Assembly (NCBI RefSeq): GCF_009830105.1
Contig: NZ_WURB01000004.1
Coordinates: forward strand, 310,001 to 374,000
Direction of reading: 5' to 3'
From: Microvirga makkahensis
GTDB lineage: Bacteria > Pseudomonadota > Alphaproteobacteria > Rhizobiales > Beijerinckiaceae
DNA length: 64,000 bases
The translations under genes were made by a program, and so were the position numbers. Below, in pieces: positions 1-9,196 of the stretch (the first letter of the stretch is position 1; the number at the start of each line of letters is the position of its first letter). The notes under the pieces are model-generated. The model made no database searches, was not told the origin of the DNA, and was given only the letters and a program-made list of their open reading frames with translations.

Positions 1-148
1 AGGCCAGGACACGCCAGAGATAGGGCCCAATCGCGAAAAGCGTCGGCCTCTCTCCGCCGACTGCCGCGAGAGCGATGAAGCCGCCCGCAACCAGAGCCAG
101 GATAGCAAAGGCCACCAGGGTTCCGGGATGAGGCGGCTTCCGGAGCAT
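1..148 (-). CDS. thiP: Thiamine ABC transporter permease ThiP, N-terminal fragment
   Basis: Only the first 49 codons lie in the window; the gene continues past the left edge. The reading begins MLRKPPHPGTLVAFAILALV and forms a first hydrophobic segment at about residues 9-30, as expected for the inner-membrane permease of the thiamine/TPP importer. It starts 10 bases after the thiB stop on the same strand, so both genes share one transcript below the TPP riboswitch. The assignment rests mainly on position after thiB plus the hydrophobic N-terminus, since the conserved EAA loop is outside the window. Confidence 0.8.
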   Translation of the reverse strand, partial: MLRKPPHPGTLVAFAILALVAGGFIALAAVGGERPTLFAIGPYLWRVLA

Positions 149-158
149 GCCGATGCGG

Positions 159-1163
159 TCAGCGTGCCGTGGCGTTGAGCCAGGTGTCGGTGAAGGCGCG
201 GCGGTTCTGCCGTACTTCCTCAGGCGTGAAGAGCAGAGCCTTCTGGGGTTGCGGCAGATCCTTGAAAGCGTCGGGAAGGCCCGCGACCGGTGCCTTGGCG
301 GGCATCATCCAGTTGCCTTCGGGCATGGCCGATTGGAACGCATCACTGAGCACGAAGGCCATGAACTTCTTCGCGAGCTCCGGCTGCTTCGCCGTGCGCG
401 TCATGCCGGCGATCTCCACCTGCATGTAGTGCCCTTCCGCGAAGATGGCCGCTTTGTAGTTGTTCTTCTTCTCCACGGCGATGTGGTACGCAGGCGACGT
501 GGTGTACGACATCACCATGTCAGCCTCGCCTTTCAAGAACAGCCCGTAGGCTTCCGACCACCCCTTAGTGAAGGTCACGATGCGCGGCTTCAGCTGCATC
601 CACGCTTTGCCTGCGTCGTTGCCATAGACCTTCTGCATCCAGAGGAGAAGGCCGAGGCCCGGAGCGCTGGTGCGCGGATCCTGCAGCACCACCTTCGGGC
701 CGTTCGGGTTCTCGACGAGTTCCTTCAGGCTCTTCGGCGGATCGGGCAGCTTGTCGGCATCATAGACGAAGGCGTAGTAGCCCCAGTCGAAAGGGACAAA
801 GGTGTCGTCGTTCCACGCGATCGGCAGCGAGAGATCCTTCACGTCCAGGCCATGGGGCGCGAAGACGTTGAGCGCCTTGGCTTCAGCCGCGAGGTTCACG
901 TCGAGTCCCAGGACCACATCGGCTTTCGTATCCGTTCCCTCGAGGCGAAGACGCCCGACGAGGCTCCCGGCGTCTTCGGCCGTGACCCAGTCGAGAGTGC
1001 AGTCACAGGAGGCCTCGAACCGTTCCTTAACGGTTTTTCCCGGACCGTATTTTCCGGCGAACGAACCGTAGGTATAGACCGTGAGGACAGGTTTGCTCTG
1101 CGCGAAAGCGGCGTTCGCCGCCAGGCAGAGCGAGGCGAGGGTGAGAAGAAGTCGGCGTAACAT
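159..1163 (-). CDS. thiB: Thiamine ABC transporter substrate-binding protein
   Basis: Periplasmic binding protein (334 aa) for thiamine and its phosphates. A signal peptide covers about residues 1-22 (MLRRLLLTLASLCLAANAAFA). The mature part has the ThiB hallmarks: VYTYGSF near the start, a DVVLGLDVNL stretch, PFDWGYYAFVYD, and DPRTSAPGLGLLLWM in the middle. The start at 1163 puts the signal peptide at the N-terminus and has a GGGAG 8 bases upstream; the frame stays open further upstream but that part is the riboswitch leader. thiP follows 10 bases downstream. Expression should fall when TPP is plentiful. Confidence 0.95.
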   Translation of the reverse strand: MLRRLLLTLASLCLAANAAFAQSKPVLTVYTYGSFAGKYGPGKTVKERFEASCDCTLDWVTAEDAGSLVGRLRLEGTDTKADVVLGLDVNLAAEAKALNVFAPHGLDVKDLSLPIAWNDDTFVPFDWGYYAFVYDADKLPDPPKSLKELVENPNGPKVVLQDPRTSAPGLGLLLWMQKVYGNDAGKAWMQLKPRIVTFTKGWSEAYGLFLKGEADMVMSYTTSPAYHIAVEKKNNYKAAIFAEGHYMQVEIAGMTRTAKQPELAKKFMAFVLSDAFQSAMPEGNWMMPAKAPVAGLPDAFKDLPQPQKALLFTPEEVRQNRRAFTDTWLNATAR

Positions 1164-1244
1164 CAAGATTGCTCCCATGCATGATGCAAGCCGGGTTGGC
1201 GGTACAACTCGCACGGGGCGCAGTCTCGTCTGCGATGTCGCATG

Positions 1245-1340
1245 CTCAATCCCTCCGCCGGCATGACCCGGATCAGGTTCGACGGGTCGGCGGCCCTTCC
1301 GCCTCTCAGCCTCCTGTGAGGCTCCCCGTGAGACAGGAGC
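1245..1340 (-). promoter_or_regulatory. TPP riboswitch (THI element) upstream of thiB
   Basis: Read on the minus strand, the leader carries the conserved THI-box pieces in order: CTGAGAG (complement of about 1302-1308), then GACCCGTCGAACCTGATC followed by CGGGTCATGCCGGCGGAGGGA. These are the pyrimidine- and pyrophosphate-sensing halves of the thiamine pyrophosphate aptamer. It lies about 85 bases upstream of the thiB start, so control is probably at translation start or by early termination. Boundaries are approximate. Confidence 0.93.
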
Positions 1341-1466
1341 GGTTCTAGAGCAGATCGCCGGGCAACACAAGGCGAGCCCCAGGCGGGGTTCTCCCGGCTA
1401 TCGCGCACTCTTGCGGCAGAGCCGGGTTTCTGTATGGAATGGGAAAACAGGTGGGTCTCCTGCGCT

Positions 1467-2660
1467 ATGGACTTTTCTCGATCCTGTGATGTTGCCGTCG
1501 TCGGGCTCGGTGCCATGGGTTCGGCGGCGCTCTACCAGCTGGCGAAACGGGGCGTGAAGGCCATCGGCATCGACCGCTTCGCGCCGCCTCATGACCAGGG
1601 TTCGACTCATGGGGAGACGCGGATCACCCGCCAAGCCATCGGCGAGGGCGAGATCTATGTGCCGCTCGCCCTGCGTTCCCATGAGATCTGGAAGGAGCTG
1701 GAGGCCGAGACCGGCGAGCGGCTTCTGGTGCAGAATGGCTGCCTCGTCGTCGATTCGGCTTCTTCCGTGGCCGGCGGCGTCATTCGCGCAGCCTTTCTGG
1801 AACGCACCCGTAAGGCCGCCATGACCTACAAGATTCCTCACGAGATGCTGGACGCGGCGGAGATCCGCCGGCGCTATCCGCAATTCACGCCGAAAGAGCA
1901 CGAGATCGGCTATTTCGAGCCGGAGGGCGGCTATCTCAACCCGGAGCGCTGCGTTGCCGTTCAGCTCGAGCGCGCCCGCGCCATGGGAGCCGTGACACAA
2001 CTCGGGACACGTGTGGTCTCCGTTTCACCTGACGGTGAGGGCGTGCGGATCGTCACCGATCAAGGAGAGCTTCTGGCAGGGCACGCGATCGTCTCCGCCG
2101 GGGCCTGGGCTCCGACGTTTCTGGGCGCGCCGTTCAGACAGCTTTTGTCTCCCAGTCGCCAGGTGATGCACTGGTTTGAGGTGGAGCCGGATTATGCCCG
2201 GCACTGGTCGAAGAGTCCCGTCTTCATCTGGTGCCACGGAACCAGCCCTAACGATTTCTTCTACGGTTTTCCGTCCTTGAGCGGCAGCAACGCCGTCAAG
2301 ACGGCGGGCGAGCAATATGACGTCTCCGTCCATCCCGACGAGGTCGAGCGGACCGTCACGCCTGCGGAATCCGCCGCCATGTGCGAGACGCATCTTGCCG
2401 GACGGGTTCGGGGACTTCGTCCCGACGCCACGCGTGCTGTGACCTGTCTTTATACCGTTACGCCAGATTCTCACTTCCTGATCGACCGTCATCCGGAGAG
2501 CGAACGCATTCTCGTGGTGTCGCCGTGCTCGGGCCATGGCTTCAAGCATTCAGCCGCGATCGGTGAGGTGGCGGCGCAACAGATCGAAAATAGGGGGAGC
2601 TCCATTGACATCTCAGCCTTCGCCCTGTCGCGCTTTCCCCGCGCTCGCTCATCCATGTGA
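1467..2660 (+). CDS. Monomeric sarcosine oxidase / N-methyl-L-tryptophan oxidase family flavoprotein
   Basis: A 397-residue FAD-dependent amine oxidase of the MSOX/MTOX (SoxA/SolA) family, which oxidises N-methyl amino acids and releases formaldehyde and peroxide. The dinucleotide-binding motif VVGLGAMGSA is at residues 11-20, and the cysteine that carries covalent FAD in this family is at about residue 354 in SPCSGHGFKHS. Length fits (family about 370-400). The start at 1467 places the Rossmann strand at the N-terminus and has AGGTGG upstream; an in-frame ATG at 1434 would add 11 residues. It is divergent from thiB. Which N-methyl amine is used cannot be told. Confidence 0.85.
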   Translation: MDFSRSCDVAVVGLGAMGSAALYQLAKRGVKAIGIDRFAPPHDQGSTHGETRITRQAIGEGEIYVPLALRSHEIWKELEAETGERLLVQNGCLVVDSASSVAGGVIRAAFLERTRKAAMTYKIPHEMLDAAEIRRRYPQFTPKEHEIGYFEPEGGYLNPERCVAVQLERARAMGAVTQLGTRVVSVSPDGEGVRIVTDQGELLAGHAIVSAGAWAPTFLGAPFRQLLSPSRQVMHWFEVEPDYARHWSKSPVFIWCHGTSPNDFFYGFPSLSGSNAVKTAGEQYDVSVHPDEVERTVTPAESAAMCETHLAGRVRGLRPDATRAVTCLYTVTPDSHFLIDRHPESERILVVSPCSGHGFKHSAAIGEVAAQQIENRGSSIDISAFALSRFPRARSSM

Positions 2661-2689
2661 CCACCGGTCGAAGGCCGGTGGTCACATGG
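2653..2689 (+). terminator. Strong hairpin overlapping the stop of the amine oxidase gene
   Basis: A perfect 15-bp inverted repeat, CCATGTGACCACCGG (2653-2667) and its complement (2675-2689), with a 7-base loop. The amine oxidase stop codon TGA (2658-2660) lies inside the left arm. No T-run follows, so it may act as a factor-dependent terminator or 3-prime-end stabiliser rather than a classical intrinsic terminator. Confidence 0.6.
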
Positions 2690-2757
2690 AGATAGGCGCA
2701 GCTCCATCACAGGACTGATCCCGGATCGCGTCCGAAAGGTCGTGACACGGTGTCCTG

Positions 2758-2797
2758 GCGCATCGTGCGACTCGAAGGGCCGCGCCGAACGATGCGC
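2758..2797. repeat. Dispersed GCGCATCGT/ACGATGCGC palindromic repeat, copy A
   Basis: Perfect 9-base inverted arms GCGCATCGT (2758-2766) and ACGATGCGC (2789-2797). The right half, CCGAACGATGCGCT, is also present in the copy at 48232-48282. It sits between the convergent amine oxidase and tex genes. The following bases (2810-2860) resemble a decayed second unit. Confidence 0.7.
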
Positions 2798-2881
2798 TGC
2801 TCAGGAAAGAGGGCATCGGATTGGCCCGACAAGTGCAGCTCTGCTTTTCACGTTCGATGCTTCAAGCCCTCATCTCGACTA

Positions 2882-5230
2882 TCAGCGCCTGGCGTTCTTG
2901 TCCTTGCCCGAAGGTGAAGCCATGCCTGCACGACGAAGGGCATCCGCCAGGGCGCCGCCGGAGGCGGCCGGGGCCGCCGCCTTCTTGTCGTTCTGTGAAC
3001 GATGCTTCTGGACAGCGCCGCGATTGTCGTCGGAGCGGCCGGACGAACGCTTTTCGACCGGATCGCTCATGCGCATGCTCAGAGAGATGCGCTTTCGCGG
3101 AATGTCGACCTCGAGCACCTTCACCTTGACGATGTCGCCCGGCTTCACGACGTCGCGCGGGTCCTTCACGAAGGTGTCGGACAGCGCGGAGATGTGGACG
3201 AGGCCGTCCTGGTGCACGCCCACATCCACGAAGGCGCCGAAGGCGGCCACGTTCGTCACGACGCCCTCCAGTATCATGCCTGGCGTGAGATCACTGATCT
3301 TCTCGACGCCTTCCATGAAGGTCGCCGTCTTGAACTCGGGGCGGGGATCGCGACCCGGCTTTTCCAGCTCACCGAGAATATCCTTAACCGTGGGGACGCC
3401 GAACTTGTCGTCCGTGAAGCTCTCAGGCTTGAGCTTCTTCAGCACCCCGCCGTTGCCGATCAGGACCTTGATGTCGCTCTTCGTGGCTTCGAGAATACGG
3501 CGCACGACGGGATAGGCTTCCGGGTGGACGCCGGATGCATCCAGCGGATCGTCTCCGTTCGGGATGCGCAGGAAGCCTGCGGCCTGCTCGAAAGTCTTCG
3601 GGCCGAGGCCCGACACTTCCGTAAGAGCTTTACGGGTCCGGAACGGGCCTTTGGCGTTGCGGTGCTCGACGATGTTCTTCGCTACCCATTCGCCCAAGCC
3701 CGAGACGCGGGCGAGAAGCGGCGCGGAGGCGGTATTGAGGTCGACGCCTACCGCGTTCACGCAATCCTCCACCACGGCATCGAGGGAGCGCGAGAGCTTG
3801 TACTCGGCAAGATCGTGCTGGTACTGCCCGACCCCGATCGACTTGGGGTCAATCTTCACCAATTCCGCCAGAGGATCCTGCAGGCGCCGCGCGATAGACA
3901 CGGCGCCGCGCAGGGAGACGTCGAGATCAGGCAGTTCCTGGCTTGCGTAGGCCGAGGCCGAATAAACGGAAGCGCCCGCCTCCGAGACCATGATCTTCGT
4001 AAGCTTCAGGTCCGGATGCTTCGCCACGAGTTCGCCTGCGAGCTTGTCGGTCTCGCGCGAGGCGGTGCCGTTGCCGATGGCGATGAGCTCCACCCTGTGC
4101 ACGCGGCACAGGCGCGCGAGAGTCGCGAGGGATTCATCCCATTGGCGCTTCGGCTCGTGCGGGTAGATCGTATCCGTCGCCACCACCTTGCCGGTGGCGT
4201 CCACGACCGCCACCTTGACGCCGGTGCGATAGCCGGGGTCCAGGCCGAGGGTCGGGCGCGTTCCGGCGGGCGCGGCGAGCAGAAGGTCGCGCAGGTTTCC
4301 GGCGAACACCTTTACGGCTTCGTCCTCGGCGAGCTGCCAGAGCTTCATCTTCATATCGAGTTCGATGGCGAAGCGCAGCTTCGTGCGCCATGCCCAGCGC
4401 ACCGTGTCCAGAAGCCACTTGTCGCCGGGGCGCCCCTGATCGGCGATTCCGAATGCAAGCGCAGTGCGGCCCTCGTAGCGGCTCACATAGCCGGGCTCCG
4501 CGGCAGCCTTGTCCTCTTCCATCCGCAGGTCGAGGATCTCCTCCTTCTCGCCGCGGAACAGTGCGAGAATACGGTGCGAGGGGAGCTTGGGGAGAGGTTC
4601 GGAGAAGTCGAAGTAATCGGCGAATTTCGCTCCCTCCGTCTGCTTGCCGTCACGCACCTTCGAGGTGAGGATTCCGCGCTCCCAGTAAATCTCGCGCAGG
4701 GCTCCCAGAAGCTCCGCGTTCTCCGCGAAGCGCTCCACGAGAATGGAGCGCGCGCCGTCGAGAGCCGCTTCAGGCGTCGCAACCGCCTTGTCAGGATCTA
4801 CGAATCCGGCTGCCGCCTCCTTGGGGTCGCGCTGCGGGTCGGCGAGGATGAGGTCGGCCAGAGGCTCGAGTCCCGCCTCCTTAGCGATCTGGGCCTTGGT
4901 GCGCCGCTTGGGCTTGTAGGGGAGGTAAAGGTCCTCGAGCCGGGCCTTTGTGTCGGCATTGTTGATCTGGAGAGCCAGCTCGTCGGTGAGCTTGCCCTGC
5001 TCGCGGATGCTGTCGAGGATCGTCTTGCGGCGATCTTCCAGCTCGCGCAGGTAGCGCAGACGCTCTTCCAGGGTGCGCAGCTGCGTGTCGTCGAGAGTGC
5101 CGGTGACTTCCTTGCGGTAGCGCGCGATGAAGGGCACGGTCGCGCCGCCGTCGAGCAGCTCGATGGCCGCCTTGACCTGCCATTCCTGGACATTCAGTTC
5201 GCCCGCGATGCGCTGACCGATCGATAGCAT
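2882..5230 (-). CDS. tex: Tex transcription accessory protein (S1 RNA-binding)
   Basis: A 782-residue Tex protein, a nucleic-acid-binding factor linked to transcription and stress. Order seen: N-terminal helical Tex domain with [12 protein letters not shown], a YqgF/RNase H-like domain beginning [10 protein letters not shown] around residue 325, a helix-hairpin-helix segment ([31 protein letters not shown]), then one S1 domain ([20 protein letters not shown]) near the C-terminus and a basic, low-complexity tail. The start at 5230 has GGAGAGG six bases upstream; another ATG at 5245 has no such site. Monocistronic and convergent with the amine oxidase gene. Confidence 0.95.
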   Translation of the reverse strand: MLSIGQRIAGELNVQEWQVKAAIELLDGGATVPFIARYRKEVTGTLDDTQLRTLEERLRYLRELEDRRKTILDSIREQGKLTDELALQINNADTKARLEDLYLPYKPKRRTKAQIAKEAGLEPLADLILADPQRDPKEAAAGFVDPDKAVATPEAALDGARSILVERFAENAELLGALREIYWERGILTSKVRDGKQTEGAKFADYFDFSEPLPKLPSHRILALFRGEKEEILDLRMEEDKAAAEPGYVSRYEGRTALAFGIADQGRPGDKWLLDTVRWAWRTKLRFAIELDMKMKLWQLAEDEAVKVFAGNLRDLLLAAPAGTRPTLGLDPGYRTGVKVAVVDATGKVVATDTIYPHEPKRQWDESLATLARLCRVHRVELIAIGNGTASRETDKLAGELVAKHPDLKLTKIMVSEAGASVYSASAYASQELPDLDVSLRGAVSIARRLQDPLAELVKIDPKSIGVGQYQHDLAEYKLSRSLDAVVEDCVNAVGVDLNTASAPLLARVSGLGEWVAKNIVEHRNAKGPFRTRKALTEVSGLGPKTFEQAAGFLRIPNGDDPLDASGVHPEAYPVVRRILEATKSDIKVLIGNGGVLKKLKPESFTDDKFGVPTVKDILGELEKPGRDPRPEFKTATFMEGVEKISDLTPGMILEGVVTNVAAFGAFVDVGVHQDGLVHISALSDTFVKDPRDVVKPGDIVKVKVLEVDIPRKRISLSMRMSDPVEKRSSGRSDDNRGAVQKHRSQNDKKAAAPAASGGALADALRRAGMASPSGKDKNARR

Positions 5231-5403
5231 GGACCTCTCCAACATTAGGTAAGGTGCGGCTTCTACGGGGTGCGAGCCCCCGGGGTCAACGGCCTATCCC
5301 CAGCCCCGGGGTCGCAGTGCCTTATGGGAAATCTGGAGCCGGATTCCTCGAAAAACCTCTTGGCTCCGGGGGATCGGCCGTATAGACCGTCCGGCCCTTT
5401 CAA

Positions 5404-6753
5404 ATGAAACTCACCGGGTTCCCCATGTCCGCATCCCATGATCTGTCTATCGGCATCGATTTCGGGACCAGCAACACCGTGGTGGCCGTTGCCGATTCGC
5501 ACGGGAACGTGGAGGCGCTGACGTTCGACCATGGTGGCGAAAGTCTCAAGGTCTATGTGACCGCCCTGTGCTTCTGGGACGAGCGCCACGGAAACGGCCT
5601 TCGCACCGAGGTCGAGGGCGGCCCCTGGGCCATCGAGCAGTTTCTTGAGGGCCTCGACCCGCACCGCTTCATCCAGTCGTTCAAGACCTTCGCGGCCAGC
5701 GCGACATTCCAGGAGACGCGGATCTTCCGGGACCGCTACCGCTTCGAGGATCTTCTGAGCACCTTCCTGCGCACTCTCGTGCGTCATGGCGGGGTGCGGC
5801 TGGATTGGGGCGCGCGCAACGTGGTGATCGGGCGGCCGGTGCAATTCGCCGGGCATAACCCGAACGATGATCTCGCCATGCAGCGCTACCGCGCCGCGTT
5901 CGGCAAGCTCGGCGCCGATCATGCGCGCTATGTCTACGAGCCCGTCGGCGCCGCCTTCTTCTATGCGCGCCGGCTCAATCACGACTCCACCGTTCTGGTG
6001 GCGGATTTCGGCGGCGGCACCAGCGACTTTTCCGTGATGCGGTTTTCTCGCGCAGGCGGCATTCTGCGGGCGGATCCGATGGGTCATTCAGGCATTGGCG
6101 TTGCCGGAGATGCCTTCGATTACCGCATCGTGGATCACGTCGTCTCGCCTCGGCTCGGCAAGGGCGGACTCTACCGCTCCATGGGCAAGACGCTGTCGAT
6201 CCCCAACCACTACTACGCCAATTTCGCGCGCTGGAACCAGCTCGCCATGATGAAGAGCAGCGGCGACCTTAAGGAACTGCGCGAACTGGCGAAGGCGGCG
6301 CTCGAGCCCGAGCCCCTGGAAAAGTTCATTGATATCATCGAATACGATCTGGGCTTCGCGCTCTATCGCGCCGTCTCAGCCGCGAAAGTGTCATTGTCGC
6401 ATGAGGAGGAGACGGAGTTCCGGTTCAGGGCCGAGAGCCTCGACATTGAGGCGCGCATCGCGCGCGCCGATTTCGAGAGCTGGATCGCCGAAGACGTGAG
6501 ACGCATTGCGGAAACGCTCGACGAGGCCCTCTCGAAGGCTGGAGTGCCGGCGTCCGAGATCGACAAAGTGTTCCTGACCGGCGGCACTTCCTTCGTTCCC
6601 GCCATCCGCCGCCTGTTCGTGGAGCGCTTCGGAGAGGAGCGGCTGACCTCAGCCGACCAGTTCGAGTCCATCGCCTATGGCTTGGCGCTGATCGGCCAGA
6701 CGGACGATCCGGGCCGATGGGCGGTCCAAGGCAATGCGGCGCGCAGGGGATAG
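5404..6753 (+). CDS. yegD: Hsp70-family protein, YegD-like
   Basis: A 449-residue actin/Hsp70-fold ATPase without a DnaK-type substrate-binding domain, matching YegD. Visible ATPase motifs: phosphate-1 GIDFGTSNT near the N-terminus, phosphate-2 VADFGGGTSDFSV at about residues 199-211, and adenosine motif VFLTGGTSFVP near residue 390. The client of this family is not known. Neither candidate start (5404, or 5425 at MSASHD) has a clear Shine-Dalgarno site. It is divergent from tex. Confidence 0.88.
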   Translation: MKLTGFPMSASHDLSIGIDFGTSNTVVAVADSHGNVEALTFDHGGESLKVYVTALCFWDERHGNGLRTEVEGGPWAIEQFLEGLDPHRFIQSFKTFAASATFQETRIFRDRYRFEDLLSTFLRTLVRHGGVRLDWGARNVVIGRPVQFAGHNPNDDLAMQRYRAAFGKLGADHARYVYEPVGAAFFYARRLNHDSTVLVADFGGGTSDFSVMRFSRAGGILRADPMGHSGIGVAGDAFDYRIVDHVVSPRLGKGGLYRSMGKTLSIPNHYYANFARWNQLAMMKSSGDLKELRELAKAALEPEPLEKFIDIIEYDLGFALYRAVSAAKVSLSHEEETEFRFRAESLDIEARIARADFESWIAEDVRRIAETLDEALSKAGVPASEIDKVFLTGGTSFVPAIRRLFVERFGEERLTSADQFESIAYGLALIGQTDDPGRWAVQGNAARRG

Positions 6754-6819
6754 GACCACGCTAATGGCCGGTTGCGGGGCGAGACACCGCGGCATGGCGA
6801 AGGCCCGACCGGCGCTCCC

Positions 6820-6845
6820 GGAACCCTCCTGTCGCGCCCGAGTTG
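6820..6845 (+). promoter_or_regulatory. Possible EcfG-type (general stress) promoter
   Basis: GGAAC at 6820-6824, a 17-base spacer and GTTG at 6842-6845 resemble the alphaproteobacterial EcfG sigma consensus (GGAAC, about 16-17 bases, CGTT). It lies about 70 bases upstream of the small protein gene at 6915. The short consensus can arise by chance. Confidence 0.4.
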
Positions 6846-6900
6846 AACCAGCGGACGCCGCCGGCCTTCTAGCGGGCTGGCCGCAGCCGAGTGGTTCAAC
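6842..6900 (+). repeat. Long inverted repeat in the leader of the small protein gene
   Basis: GTTGAACCA (6842-6850) pairs perfectly with TGGTTCAAC (6892-6900), and GCGG/CCGC extend the pairing inward around a GC-rich centre. The right arm ends just before the ribosome binding site (GAAGGAGAG) of the gene at 6915, so in RNA it would form a leader hairpin next to that site. Confidence 0.5.
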
Positions 6901-6914
6901 CGAAGGAGAGCAGC

Positions 6915-7088
6915 ATGTCTCGCGGTGACAAGTCGGCTTACACCGACAAGCAGAAACGCAAGGCCGAGCACATCGAGGAATCCTACGAGAGCCATGGCGT
7001 GTCGGAAAAGGAAGCTGAGCGGCGTGCCTGGGCGACCGTCAACAAGCAGGACGGCGGCGGCAGGAAGAGCGGATCCGGGCGGCACTGA
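6915..7088 (+). CDS. Small hydrophilic plasmid-stabilisation-like / stress-type protein
   Basis: A 57-residue, highly charged protein (MSRGDKSAYTDKQKRKAEHI at the start, then EKEAERRAWATVNK and a Gly/Ser/Arg tail). Similar short proteins are common in Hyphomicrobiales and are often labelled plasmid stabilisation protein, though a real role is not established. The start at 6915 has GGAG 6 bases upstream and places the conserved SRGDKSAYTDKQ block at the N-terminus. It probably has its own promoter; a possible EcfG-type site suggests stress induction. Confidence 0.75.
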   Translation: MSRGDKSAYTDKQKRKAEHIEESYESHGVSEKEAERRAWATVNKQDGGGRKSGSGRH

Positions 7089-7212
7089 TAGAGTGAACTG
7101 CCGGCTTGTCATCTCTTTAGGACAGCGTCTCTCGTCCTGCGCCGGGGGAACGGTTATGCATGACGAAAGGATGCCGCCGGCAGGGGCTTTCCACGTGAGC
7201 GGAGTCGGGCCT

Positions 7213-8148
7213 TCAGACCTGTACGGGATCCGGCCTCGCGACAGCGGAGGATTTCTTTGCCTGAGCGAATGGTTCTGGCCCGTTGAGCGCTGCAATCATC
7301 ACGTATGAGATGATCATCAGCAGGAACCAGGCGCCGAGCTTGGTGAACGGCACCATCGACCATTCCTTCATCTGATGCGGATAGAGCCACGCGCCCGCGA
7401 CGGTGCCGATATTCTCGGCGAACCAGATGAAGAGCGAAACGAGCACGAAGCCGAGCAGAAGCGGCATCCGGCGATGCACGCGCCATACCTTGAAGTAGAC
7501 CGTCGTGCGTCCGAAGAGCAGGGCGGTGACGGCAAACAGCACAAGCCGGAGATCCGTGACGTAATGGTGCGTGAAGAAGTTGATGTAGATGCCCACGGAC
7601 AGAAGGATCGAAGCCCACACCGGCGGATGATGCGTGAAGCGGAAATCGAAGAGACGCCACACGCGGGCGAGATAACTGCCCACGGCCGCATACATGAAGC
7701 CCGCAAAGAGCGGCGCTCCTCCAATCCTGAGCAGGCTTGCTTCAGGATAGACCCAGGAGCCGACCGATGTCTTGAAGATCTCCATGGCGGTGCCGACGGC
7801 ATGAAAGAGCAGGATGACCTTGGCTTCCTCCAGGGTCTCCAGGCGTGCTGCGATCAAGATCACCTGAATCAGGACGGCCGCGACGAACAGGAAATCGTAC
7901 CGCTCAAGGGGTGAGGCCGCCGGATACCAGAGTCTCGTGGCGATCAGCAGTACCACCATGATGCCGCCGAACATGCATGCCCATCCTTGCTTGATGCCGA
8001 AGCGCAGGAATTCATAGAGCCCGGACATCCAGGGCCCCTTGCTCCCAAGTGATCGAGAGAGTTCTTCCTCCGCGGCGACGAATCGGGTGGTCAACGGCCA
8101 GAGTTTGGCGGCGCTGGGCTGAGAAACGGGCGGCTTATGGAACGTCAT
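7213..8148 (-). CDS. DUF817 integral membrane protein
   Basis: A 311-residue multi-pass membrane protein of the DUF817 family, whose function is unknown. After a soluble stretch of about 60 residues there are roughly eight hydrophobic segments; recognisable family blocks are TSVGSWVYPE, GAPLFAGFMYAAVGSY, FTHHYVTDLR and ENIGTVAGAWLYP. The start at 8148 (MTFHKPPVSQ) is preferred over an in-frame ATG at 8220 because the latter would add 24 residues overlapping the divergent promoter region. It is divergent from the DapA-like gene. Confidence 0.85.
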   Translation of the reverse strand: MTFHKPPVSQPSAAKLWPLTTRFVAAEEELSRSLGSKGPWMSGLYEFLRFGIKQGWACMFGGIMVVLLIATRLWYPAASPLERYDFLFVAAVLIQVILIAARLETLEEAKVILLFHAVGTAMEIFKTSVGSWVYPEASLLRIGGAPLFAGFMYAAVGSYLARVWRLFDFRFTHHPPVWASILLSVGIYINFFTHHYVTDLRLVLFAVTALLFGRTTVYFKVWRVHRRMPLLLGFVLVSLFIWFAENIGTVAGAWLYPHQMKEWSMVPFTKLGAWFLLMIISYVMIAALNGPEPFAQAKKSSAVARPDPVQV

Positions 8149-8264
8149 ATCATCTCTATGGCATGGAGCCGATCTCCTGCCAAGTCCAGAACCTGCATTG
8201 ACCCTGGAGAAGCCACGCAAGGGCGTGTAAGGAGAGAGCCCGTTATTCTGTCAGGGAGGAAGCC

Positions 8265-9179
8265 TTGCTCACGAGTTCTGCCGCCGGCGTTTACGTTATC
8301 TGCCCCACACCCTTCGAAGGCGATGGGCGGCTCGATATGGCCTCCACCGAGAGGATGGTCGAGGCCTATCTCAAGGCCGGCGCAACGGGTCTCACCATCC
8401 TCGGCATCATGGGCGAGGCGCCGAAGCTGGCCGCCGACGAATCTCAGGCCTTCGTCCGCCAAGTCATGAAGGCGGTGGCAGGTCGCGTTCCGGTGATCGT
8501 GGGTGTCTCGGCCGCGGGCTTTGCCGCCATGTCGGCCCTGTCGGCGAAGGCGATGGATGCAGGCGCGGCCGGCGTGATGATCGCTCCGCCTTCGACGCTC
8601 AGGACCGACGATCAGATCGTGTCCTATTATGGCGACGCGGTGGAGGCCATCGGCACGGATGTGCCTTTCGTGATCCAGGATTATCCGCTGACCACCAATG
8701 TGGTGATGACTCCCAAGGTGATCATTCGCATCATCGAGCAGAATCCGTCCTGCGTGATGCTCAAGCACGAGGACTGGCCGGGCCTCGACAAGATCACGAC
8801 CCTGCGGCGCGCGAGCGATGCCGGCGAGGTGCGCCGCGTCTCCATTCTCTGCGGCAATGGCGGTCTCTTCCTTCCCTTCGAGATGGAGCGCGGAGCCGAC
8901 GGCGCGATGACGGGCTATGCCTACCCTGAGATGCTGGTGGGCGTCGTCAATCTCGTCAAGGAGGGTAAGCGCCAGGAGGCGCACGACCTCTTCGACCGTC
9001 ACCTGCCGCTGGTGCGCTACGAGACACAGCCTGGTGTCGGGCTCGCCGTCCGCAAATACGTGCTCAAGAAGCGTGGGATCATCGCCCACGACACGCTCCG
9101 CAAGCCTGGGCCGAAGCTGAGCGCGGAGACTGTCTCGGAGATTGACTGGCTGATGCAGCGCATCGAGCGCTCGGAATAA
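8265..9179 (+). CDS. Dihydrodipicolinate synthase (DapA/NAL) family lyase
   Basis: A 304-residue class I aldolase-type TIM barrel. The Schiff-base lysine is in MLKHED (Lys167), the partner tyrosine in QDYPLTT (Tyr140), and the carboxylate-binding loop is GIMGE (47-51) where DapA has GTTGE, so the usual threonine pair is missing. This argues against true DapA and for a catabolic aldolase or dehydratase. Translation starts at TTG 8265 behind GGGAGGA. An SDR gene follows 17 bases later in the same operon; the substrate is unknown. Confidence 0.82.
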   Translation: MLTSSAAGVYVICPTPFEGDGRLDMASTERMVEAYLKAGATGLTILGIMGEAPKLAADESQAFVRQVMKAVAGRVPVIVGVSAAGFAAMSALSAKAMDAGAAGVMIAPPSTLRTDDQIVSYYGDAVEAIGTDVPFVIQDYPLTTNVVMTPKVIIRIIEQNPSCVMLKHEDWPGLDKITTLRRASDAGEVRRVSILCGNGGLFLPFEMERGADGAMTGYAYPEMLVGVVNLVKEGKRQEAHDLFDRHLPLVRYETQPGVGLAVRKYVLKKRGIIAHDTLRKPGPKLSAETVSEIDWLMQRIERSE

Positions 9180-9196
9180 CCAAGGAGTCTGAGAGT

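Noticed and set aside
3002..5227. Very long open frames antisense to tex, and similar ones antisense to katE (16078-17781) and prkA (22097-23647).
   Set aside because: They mirror well-supported genes codon by codon, are rich in Arg, Gly and His, and have no recognisable domain or ribosome site. Long antisense frames are common at this GC content.
6842..6900. GGTTCAAC near 6893 resembles a tRNA T-loop, so a tRNA or tRNA fragment was considered.
   Set aside because: No acceptor stem, anticodon arm or CCA-proximal pairing could be built; the sequence is explained by a simple inverted repeat.
8265..9179. Assigning the DapA-like gene as the lysine-biosynthesis dapA.
   Set aside because: The GTTGE loop is changed to GIMGE and the gene is paired with an SDR, not lysine genes, so a catabolic role is more likely.
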